A stretch of DNA of 64,000 nt from Pilaira anomala (Eukaryota > Mucoromycota > Mucoromycetes > Mucorales > Mucoraceae). Numbering within the stretch: the first letter of the stretch is position 1; every line of letters begins with the position of its first letter. The notes below the pieces were generated by a model. It saw only the letters and a program-made list of their open reading frames with translations, made no database searches and had not been told where the DNA came from. The stretch lies in the NCBI GenBank assembly GCA_025716855.1, contig JAIXMQ010000009.1:402001-466000 (forward strand), given 5' to 3'. Positions 33,337-42,101 of this stretch are shown here, one piece after another. A program made the translations under genes and the position numbers.

Positions 33337-34452
33337 TTATTCTACGTCAGGAATAATACAAGGCTGGTTAGTGCATTCTACAGCTTGACTTTTGATTCCG
33401 CTATCAGGACATTCACAGGAATTGCAACCATCCCCAGCTGGGAACCAACTTCCAGGACTACAACGAAGGTGGGAGGAGGATTTATTTTTGGTATAATAAG
33501 GTGTTGGTTCACAAGTCGAAGGAGGAGTAGTAGGACATACAGCTTCACTCTTGATTCCACTGCTAGGACATGTACAGGTAGTGAGACCATCATCATTTAA
33601 AAAGGTAGTTCCAGGAGTACAGACATCAAAATTTATGTAACAAGACGTGGTATCACTCATGAATCCGGTATCGGGACAAGTACATGTATATCCATCTTCT
33701 TCTCTGATAAAATTAGTGCCAGGGGTACAGTCAGGCTCAGGTTCTATAAAACAAGAGCTCGTTTCACTTTTAAATCCACTAGGTGGACATGTGCATTTGC
33801 TTCCATCGTCATTTTTGAAAGTAGCGCCAGGAGTACATTTGCCACATGGGATAGGTAAAGGATCAATATACAGACAATCACCAAAACCGTCTATAGTGTC
33901 CTCCTGTATGCCGCTATCAGGACATGTACAATACAAGAAACCACCGTTTGTATATAAGTCGCCAGGAATGCAGGTTTTACCTTGGTTAGGATTAGGATCG
34001 CCTAAAATTGGGTCGACCAAGTTAACACAGTTTGTAGCTTCGCTCTCTAAACCACTATCAGGACATTCACACATGGTATTTTCATCTGGGTAAAAGTAGG
34101 TACCGGAGAAACAGATATCATTGAAGGTTCGGCAGCACTCAAGTTTTTCAGTACAGATAGCATCAGATACTAATCCACTGCAGGTACAGGTACATGTATT
34201 GCAATTATCGTAGGCTGGGAAGATTGTGTCAGGAACACATACATCGTCTGTAGGAAGAACAAGTTTCTTGATCGGTGCTTTAGCTGTACGAGCGTGATGA
34301 GCATCGGATGAGGCGCGTAAAACAGGTGCACGAGCGTGAGCAGCTGAGGCACGTAAAACAGAAGCACCACGAGCGTGAGCAACAGGAGCTTGTGCAGCAG
34401 AAATAGAAGATATAAGTAACGAAAGTGCAGAGATGGTTAATAGTCCTTTCAT
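33337..34452 (-). CDS. Secreted cysteine-rich protein with seven pacifastin-like repeats (copy 4)
   Basis: 371 residues from the ATG at 34452 (MKGLLTISALSLLISSISAA), which gives a proper signal peptide. An in-frame ATG at 34497 would put extra residues in front and is less likely. The mature N-terminus has a small duplicated His-Ala-Arg segment (AHARGASVLRAS, AHARAPVLRAS) absent from the sisters, then APIKKLVLPTDD. Seven repeats: the first (CVPDTIFPAYDNCNTCTCTC) and last (CSPGSWFPAGDGCNSCECP) are complete and the others reduced. It is the most diverged member and the only one on the minus strand, so the array includes an inversion. A TATATAAAC box lies about 75-83 bp upstream on its strand. 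Confidence 0.8.
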   Translation of the reverse strand: MKGLLTISALSLLISSISAAQAPVAHARGASVLRASAAHARAPVLRASSDAHHARTAKAPIKKLVLPTDDVCVPDTIFPAYDNCNTCTCTCSGLVSDAICTEKLECCRTFNDICFSGTYFYPDENTMCECPDSGLESEATNCVNLVDPILGDPNPNQGKTCIPGDLYTNGGFLYCTCPDSGIQEDTIDGFGDCLYIDPLPIPCGKCTPGATFKNDDGSKCTCPPSGFKSETSSCFIEPEPDCTPGTNFIREEDGYTCTCPDTGFMSDTTSCYINFDVCTPGTTFLNDDGLTTCTCPSSGIKSEAVCPTTPPSTCEPTPYYTKNKSSSHLRCSPGSWFPAGDGCNSCECPDSGIKSQAVECTNQPCIIPDVE

Positions 34453-35142
34453 TGTTGGCATAAGTAAATAAAAATTGCTAATGATTATAAGATACAAAAA
34501 TAGAGGAGGAATTGATTAAAATGTAAGTTTATATAATAACATTTTGACCCGGTTCCAAGGTTGAAGATATTTAAATACAGAATGGGAATTTTTTTTTTCA
34601 GAAATACATGAAAAATGTATTACTACATTTCCATATCGCGAGCTATAGAGTAAAAAAAAGCAATTCGTATTCATGTCAATATCAGAATGAACTAGAACCA
34701 AGTTTTTCTCAAGTAACTGTGTGCCAATAATTAGTTGAAAATAAAAGTGACAATTTGGAATTTTTATGATTTTCCAAGAAGATGTGTGAGCATACCAATA
34801 ATAGCTAAAAAGTTATTTGTGTAAATCTCTCGATATATACATACAAAATGACTTTTTGAAAATTACGCATAATAATACAAAATAACCGATTTAAGAAAGA
34901 ATGTGGGGTTGTAAAAAGGCTATATGTTGTCAAATATAAATTCTGCTGATGTTATCCTATTACATCCTACTATAGTATGAGAGCCATTGGTAGCATAATG
35001 AAATAACAAAATGAAAAAGGAAAATTACATAAAAAGATTGTGATATATATATTTTTTTTTTATTATTTTTTTTTAAAAAAAAAAAGAGAGAGAAAACAAA
35101 AAGAGATATTGTAGCAAAAATGGTTTATTTATATTTATATAT
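34453..35142. promoter_or_regulatory. Upstream region of pacifastin-like copy 4
   Basis: No gene. It contains the TATATAAAC box (minus strand, near 34527-34535), the palindrome AAATGTATTACTACATTT at 34613-34630 about 160 bp from the start, and a block near 34880 shared with the upstream region of copy 3. Confidence 0.45.
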
Positions 35143-37690
35143 TTAAAGGGTGGAGAACATTTCATGATACTTGGGCAAAGGCCAGTACTTATCAGCACAA
35201 AGTTTTTCCAATTGATCAGATAACAAACGTGTTTCTTCAATGAGAGGAGACAAAGTATGACAAGCATAATCTGCAGCCTCGGATTCCTCGATATCTTGAG
35301 CCTTGACAAGGGACTCTTCCAAGGCCTCAGCGGATCTTTGTAAACCAGCACAGATAGGAGCCAATTGATTCAAGTACTTCATCTCAGGACCAGATTCTGC
35401 GCCCAATTGTTTCAAGAAGGAAGCAGATTCAGAGAGTTCACGACGGTAGCTGAAAGCAGAAGGTATCACATGTTGAACCAACATGTCAATTAAAGTTTGT
35501 GCCTCCATATGAATATCTTTGGTATACTTTTCGGATAAAATATGGAATCTGGATTCTAATTCGGGACCAGTAAAGACACCGAGATCCATAAACATCTTCT
35601 TGTTCTTTTCGCTCAAGATACGACGGAAAGCTTCAGGACTCTTGACGATGTTGGGAAGGCCACGCTTAGCGGCTTCTTGGACCCATTCCTCAGTATAGTT
35701 GTCACCTTCAAATCGAACGGCCTTTGTTTCAGTAATGTACTTTCGAATGACAGTAAGCATATCTTCTTCAGATGCAACGGCCTTATCGCCCATTTGCTTC
35801 TTGAGATCATCGCGGATAGACATTAAAGCAGAAGCAACAATGGAGTTAAGAATGGTGACAGGGAAAGAAGGAGATTGTTTAGATCCAACAGCACGGAACT
35901 CAAACTTATTACCGGTGAAAGCAAAAGGAGAAGTACGATTACGATCGGTCATATCACGACTTAACTTGGGTAAAGTAGCCACCTTGAGATCGACAGTGGT
36001 ACCGGTGACACGGATTTCTTTTGTTTCAGTACCTGCTAAAACCTTGTTGACAGGACGTCCTTCTTCAATTGCGTTCAAGACCTCGTTTAATTCAGAACCC
36101 AAGAAAGCAGAGATGATACCTGGAGGAGCTTCTTGAGCACCTAAACGATGATCGTTGGAAGCAGAGGCTACACCAGCACGTAAGAGATCACCGTGATCAC
36201 GTACACCCTTAAGACAAGCAACCAAGAAGATCAAGAAACGATAATTGGTTTCGGGTGTGGCAGTAGGGTTCAAGAGGTTATCTCCACGATCAGTGGATAA
36301 ACTCCAGTTACAATGTTTACCGGAACCGTTGACACCCTTAAAAGGCTTTTCGTGGAACAAACATTTAAGCTTATACTTGTGTGCAACACGGTGCATGATA
36401 TCCATAGTAAGTAAATTATGATCAACAGCAAGCATCGCTTCTTCAAAGATAGGAGCGGCTTCGAATTGACAGGGGGCGACTTCGTTGTGTCTAGTCTTGA
36501 TTGGGACACCCAATTTGGCTAATTCGAGTTCGATTTCACTCATAGCAGCTAAAACACGAGTAGGAATCTTACCAAAATAATGATCTTCCATTTGTTGATG
36601 ACGTGCAGGTAATCCACCGATCAATGTACGACCACAGTTCTTGAGATCAGGACGTAAACTATATAAAGCTCTATCGATCAAGAAGTATTCTTGCTCAGTA
36701 CCCAAAGTAGTAAAGACATCCTTGGTACGAGGAACATCTAAAATATTTGTAAAATACCATTTTTAGTATATTAAAACTTTCCGCCTCCCCTTTATAAAAA
36801 CTTTTTCTTTACCTTCTTCAATAGGTTCAATAAGATGAAGAATTTCTAATGCAACCTTAGAGATGACTGAAGATGACTTTAAGAGAACTGATTTTTCATC
36901 AAGTGCTTCACCGTTATAAGAGATGAAGACGGAGGGAATATAAAGGATAGAAGTGCCGTGAGGACCTTCTTGAAGGAACATAGGACTATAAAAAAAAAAA
37001 GGGAAAAAAAAAGTATTGTTAGTATACTTTTCTTTCTCTTTCTCTCTCGCTTTCTCTTTCGCTTTCGCTTTCTCTCTTTCTCTTTTTCTCTTTCTCTTTC
37101 TCTTTCTCTTTTATTTACCTCTTAGTATCCCAGACAGTATATCCACGAGCCTCAAATGTAGTACGCATACCTCCTGAAGGAAAAGAAGAAGCATCAGGTT
37201 CAGATTGTAATAACTCGGATCCAGAGAAAGTTTCAAGAGCAGTAACCTAAAATAAAATAAAAATTAATATTAAAAAAAAAAAAAAAGTTATATCTCAGAT
37301 ACGATATAAACAACTTACATCAGCTAAACCATTAGCAAAAGCAGTTTTTAAAGTAAGGAACGAATCATGTTTTTCAGCGGTTGAGTCATTCAAAGGTTGA
37401 AACCAATGAGTAAAATGAGTGGCGTTACGTTCCAAAGCCCATACTTTAGCTGCATGGGCAATTGCATCGGCGGTGACTTTATCTAAAGTTTGACCACCTT
37501 TTAATTGACTGGAGAAAGTCTTGAAGACAGGCTTGGGAAGTCTATCGGCCATTTCCTTAACACCGAATACATTTTGACCAAAGATTTCTGACATAAGTTC
37601 ATGTTTACCGTTATTGGATGGGAAATCTACTTCACGTTGAGTTCTACCATAGACTCCTGTAACAATATTTACTCTGGCTTGTTGAGACAT
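35143..37690 (-). CDS. Glutamine synthetase, type III
   Basis: Makes glutamine from glutamate, ammonia and ATP. Four exons, 37690-37319, 37246-37119, 36985-36813 and 36737-35143, join in phase and give about 755 residues, the size of GSIII rather than of the ~360-residue GSII usual in fungi. GSIII marks visible: [17 protein letters not shown] and [20 protein letters not shown] in the N-terminal domain, [49 protein letters not shown] (catalytic core), [20 protein letters not shown] and [20 protein letters not shown]. The C-terminal helical extension ends HEMFSTL. No targeting peptide, so presumably cytosolic. Intron 2 is pyrimidine-rich. GATA-factor-like sites lie just upstream. Confidence 0.95.
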
Positions 37691-37825
37691 TTTGTATATA
37701 TATATATATATGAAAAGAAGAAGAAAAGAAAAGAAAAGAAAAGATGTAATTTTAATTCATCAACTGGTCTTTATCAAGGGGGGGGGGGGAAAGAAAAAAA
37801 ATAGATAAAAGATAAAGATAATCAA
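37691..37825 (-). promoter_or_regulatory. GATA-site cluster upstream of glutamine synthetase
   Basis: GATAA occurs at 37804-37808, 37811-37815 and 37817-37821, with TTATC (GATAA on the other strand) at 37771-37775, all 80-131 bp upstream of the start codon. GATA factors of the AreA/Nit2/Gln3 group control nitrogen genes in fungi. The sites are seen; the regulation is inferred. A GAAAA microsatellite (about 37711-37742) lies between the sites and the ATG. Confidence 0.5.
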
Positions 37826-39080
37826 GTCACGTAATTAAAATGTAGAGATAACACTTTTTCTATCAGAGTAAACAAACAGTTTGTATTGGTCTGGAACAAT
37901 ATAAAGTTTTCCCACTAAAAAAACTTGCAAAACTTTTAGTCGATCAATCGCGAGCGCGTAGTTTTATTAAATTCTCTTTTCCGACACATGACGATAAAAA
38001 AATACAGAATATACAAATATGGGGGGGGGGGAGGGGGTTTTAAAAGAAAATCTTGGCTTCTTTTTTTTTTCTTTCCTTTCTTTATCAAAAAGAATATTGT
38101 CATGGATATATACATCCCAAGATAAATGAAGGTGTTATTCATTATTTAAAGCAACTTGGGTTCAGACAAGACGCTTTCAATTCCTTATAAACTGACTCTA
38201 TCTTGAGAAATGGTAAATTGAAAAAAAAGAAAAAGAAAAAGAAAGCATACATTGTATTTTTTTTTTTTTTTTTTACGTGAAAATATAAATACTGCCTCAA
38301 AGTAGAGATAAAGAGTCTTCGATGTGGGTCAAGACAAATGAAATCCTTGAAAGAGGGAAACTTGTACCCAAATTCTTTCAAACAAAGGCCCTTATGGTAC
38401 GCTTTTTCGTGTTTTTTACCGGTCTTCATTATGTCGCAGTACACTTCGATTTAGAATAGTAGGCCATTTGGACAGTGGCGCCCCACTGTAACGGCAACTG
38501 GGAATTTTGTAGAGTAGTCGGTCTTTTCAAATTTGGAGGATATAGTGAAGAAAAGGTTCCATGGGAGAACGTGTATATGACCTTATAGGGTTATTTTCTC
38601 TTTTTTTGTTTTTTTGTTTTTTTTCATCGCTTATTCTATTTTCAAAATGTTCATGGTAAATATTAAAAGGATAAATAGTTAAATGAAGTAGTCATTGCAA
38701 GTGGAGAAATAGAGTGAAAAGCTTGCATACTACAGATGGAAAAAAAAAAAAAAAAAAACTGAATTAGGTAATCACAGGGATCGAGATGTGATGATTTTGT
38801 AACGACGGAAAAGCAAGTTGCTACATATTAATATTATTATATACCAAGATTAATATGAGTTTCTTTGATTAAATCCTACTTATTTATATTAATTTTTTTC
38901 TTTTTTCGCTACACCCAAGCCCCATTTGGCCGTTTCAAATGTGATTTAGGCAGGTAGCACAAATCTGCATTTATTTTATAATAGATGACCTGAAAATCCA
39001 ATTTTTTGTTCTTTTCTTCTCTTCTTTTACTTTTTTTTTTATATATATATAATATAATATTTCAAAAAAAAAACAACATC
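37826..39080. other. Spacer with one doubtful small ORF and a hairpin
   Basis: On the minus strand 38444-38284 reads MYCDIMKTGKKHEKAYHKGL, then SFKDFICLDPHRRLFISTLR, with a possible GT donor after HisCys-coding CAC. A downstream piece near 38200-38145 could be its next exon, but the joined frame is not convincing. A perfect 7-bp hairpin ACAGTGG-CGCC-CCACTGT lies at 38472-38489. I cannot support a firm gene. Confidence 0.25.
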
Positions 39081-40016
39081 ATGGAAACATCCACAACTAA
39101 AGTAGTCGTATACAAAAGCCTTAGTGTAGTCGCCATCTTTGGTCTAGTACTTAGTTTAATTGGTGATTTTATCATCTCATTATGTTCGTATAATATCAAG
39201 ATCCTATTATATTACGCATTTATAACAAATATTTTTCTAATACACATTACAATTGTTTAAAATGAATAGATTGGACCAACGTGATAAATGCCATTTTCAA
39301 GATGTATGTGATACCCAACCTTTCATCTGTTTTAATTAAAATATAATTTATTAACTTTTTTGTTTTATAGTTTACTTATTGTTGCTCTTGCATTAATAGA
39401 GTTTAGACAATCACCTGGAATCGTCAAGCCCTTTTCATTCATGTTTTATTTCCTTGGTCGTGGTGTTTGTAAGTATACTTTTTTTTTGTTAAAAGTGAAC
39501 AAATTATATTAACGTATGTCTTCTTTACTATTTGTAGTCTACGTTATGTAAGTTGAGAACGAGCACAATGTTACACACAATTATCATATGTTTTTTATTT
39601 ATTTATTTATTAATCTTTGTGTCTGTATAGTCTTGGTTTCATTACATTAGGTGGTCATGTAGTTGCTTGGGTTGGTGGTATTATTGTAAGTAGCAGAATC
39701 AAAATTACGTTTTTTTTTTTTTTTTTGTTCTAAATCATGACTATTATAGATTGTTGCTATTGGTATCGTTTTTATCGTTTTCCACTTTACCAACAATGGA
39801 AAGGAGCCAGAATATATGTCATTTTATAGATTTCAACGTCTTACAAGTGGAATGTCACACGATTTGCCTACAACAGCGAATCAATACCCTGTGGCTCATC
39901 AAATCCCTCTTCATGAACAAAATACTGCTTTCCCTTCTGCTACTGCTGGTGGTCAATACAACACATCTGTACCTATTTCGCCACAACCTGCTCATATTGA
40001 AAAGACTGAGATTTAA
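39081..40016 (+). CDS. TVP15: Golgi membrane protein Tvp15 (COPI-associated family)
   Basis: Tetraspan Golgi protein of Tlg2 vesicles. Exons: 39081 to about 39183, 39270-39303, 39371-39468, a 10-nt microexon 39538-39547 (TCTACGTTAT), 39631-39685, and 39750-40016. The joined product reads SLSVVAIFGLVLSLIGD, WTNVINAIFKILLIVALALI, GIVKPFSFMFYFLGRGVFYV, ILGFITLGGHVVAWVGGII, VAIGIVFIVFHF. That is four membrane helices with the family's FLGRG-x-FY motif between helices 2 and 3. A cytosolic Pro/Gln-rich tail ends IEKTEI. Only the end of exon 1 is uncertain: 39183 fits phase but uses a weak GTTCGT donor, with GTGATT at 39163 an alternative. Other donors are GTATGT/GTAAGT. Confidence 0.82.
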
Positions 40017-40434
40017 ACTTGCCTACTTATTAATTTGCCAAGCAAAATTTAAACTAAAAAACAAAAAAACAAAAAACAAAAAACAAAAAACAAAAAAAAA
40101 CCCCTTTTAGTGTGGGCTTGGCTCTCTTTACAAATATCCCCTTTTATTATTTTTACAAATTAATTTATTATTATAACAAATAAACTATTATAAACTTTAA
40201 AAAAAAATAAATAAATAAAATAAAAAGCTGTCAAAAAAAAAAAAAAACTCATTTGAGGCTTAGAGTTAAAAAAAAAAAAAGGGAAACAGTACAATGGAAA
40301 AACGCTTTTTTTCTTTAATTTTACTCAGCCAAAAACTAAACCAGTTACCTTACATCAATATTAGCAGTCTTTAATGACAAAAAAAAAATTTTTTTTTTTT
40401 TCTAGAAAATCCCGCCAAAAAAAAAAAAAAAAAG

Positions 40435-40440
40435 TATAAA
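40435..40440 (+). promoter_or_regulatory. TATA box of the U3 gene
   Basis: TATAAA lies about 45 bp upstream of the first U3 nucleotide, in an otherwise A-rich stretch. It is preceded by TCCCGCCAAAA (about 40408-40418). Confidence 0.5.
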
Positions 40441-40478
40441 AGGAGACGAAAAGTAAACAAATTAGTTTTTTTCTTTAG

Positions 40479-40688
40479 TGACCGTACTCTACAGGATCTG
40501 TATGCAGTATGTTTCAATTCTACGTTTTCTAAACTAGATACAATCCCAAAGTTAGTCGATGATTTTAAGTAGACCTTCTTTTGAGTGAAGTGTGGCGATC
40601 ATTGCTCTCTGAGCAGTTTTCGTCAGTTGATGATCTCGCCTGTCTTTATTCCAAGGACATGGCAAGGAAGGAGCTACAAGTCTGATAA
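40479..40688 (+). ncRNA. SNR17: U3 small nucleolar RNA
   Basis: Guides pre-18S rRNA processing in the SSU processome. The conserved boxes occur in order. The 5' GAC-GTACTCTACAGGATCTGT matches box A'/A (compare GACGTACTTCAGTAGGATC in yeast as I recall it and AGGATCTGTTC in plants). Then come GTCGATGATTTTA (C'), TTGAGTGAAG (B), CGTCAGTTGATGATC (C) and GTCTGA at 40680-40685 (D), three nt from the likely 3' end. The order and spacing of the 3' domain closely follow vertebrate U3. Length of about 210 nt is normal. No intron is evident, unlike the yeast SNR17 genes. A T11 run follows the 3' end. Confidence 0.85.
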
Positions 40689-40952
40689 CTTATTTTTTTT
40701 TTTAAAAAAATGAAAATGAAAAATTAACCTTTAAAAAAAAATTTTTTTTTTTGGCGGAAAAGTCTCAAAATGGTATTTTTTCTTCTCCTTCACTGAATAG
40801 GAGAAAGTGTGTCTTCTGTTAAAAGGAGTAAGAAAAAAAAAAACTTTATTGTATATGTATAATGTAAGAAGTAGATATATATATATTTTGTACAGCGAGA
40901 GAGGAAAAGTTTTTATATAAATATGTTGTTACATTTTTTTTTTTTTTTTTTT

Positions 40953-41715
40953 TTAGAGAATATTACGACTGCGCATTTTTAATTTGATACGACACATTTG
41001 AGAATCAACAGTATCTAACCGAGATTCTAATTCTTCTCTACGTCTTCTAACTAATGCATTTCCACCACTGGAAGGAGCTTTACTATATTCTGCTTGAAGC
41101 TATACATACCAAAAAAAAAAAAGTGTTAACCATCATTTTTTTTTTAATTTTTTTTTTTTTTTTAACTTACAAGTTCTTTTTCTCTTAATAATTCTCGAAG
41201 TTGAGCATCTAATTCTTCTGTGTTTTCCTCTTGTAAAGCATTGACTTTCTTTTCTGGAGTCCTTGTTGGTTTAGGATGCGTGCCATCGACTACAATCTCA
41301 GCTGGCACCAAAGACTTTCTTGATCGAGAGGCAGGTACGGTGTGATCATTTGGAGTTTCGTCCGTGACACTACTATTATTGGAAGATTTATTATTCCCAA
41401 CAGAACGTCTTGGCTGTTTTGATCTACCGCGTTTAAATTCAGAAACAACTTGTTCAATTGAACTAAAAAATATATATATATAAATGTTAGATTTTTTTTT
41501 TTTTTTAAAAAAAAAAAGAAAATATAGGTTACTTTACATGGTAGGAGAAGTCATATTCGGACCACATGAATTCAGATCATCATTAAATACACCCATTCTT
41601 AAAAACTGTTCCATAGTAGATTTTAATAAACGTACTTGATTTTGAGAGTGATGAAGTTGAGCAACGAGTAAACGATCAGTTGATTTTCCATCTGTAGGCG
41701 ATTTTCCTCGAGCAG

Positions 41716-41755
<40 letters not shown>

Positions 41756-42070
41756 TTTCTTTTTCTCAAGGTCTCTGATTTCTTTATTCTTATCATCAAT
41801 TTCAGATTTTAATACACGAGTTTGGTTTTCTAGTTGACGAATTTGTTCTGTGGCTTCGTTTAGTTTATCCATGGTGGAAGATAAATCATCCTGAAACCTT
41901 TCTTTCAGCATCTATGTATCATCAAAACATTTTTTTTTTTTAATATTAACAAGAAAAATAAATGATTTTATGTTACCTTTTCATTTTCAAACTTCTTTTT
42001 CCATTCTACATTATCTGCAGATAAATCATCTACATTTTTACTAAGAAATAAAACATCCTTATTATAAGCT

Positions 42071-42101
<31 letters not shown>

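Noticed and set aside
33385..34093. Plus-strand frames over pacifastin-like copy 4
   Set aside because: Antisense shadows; the minus strand carries signal peptide and repeats.
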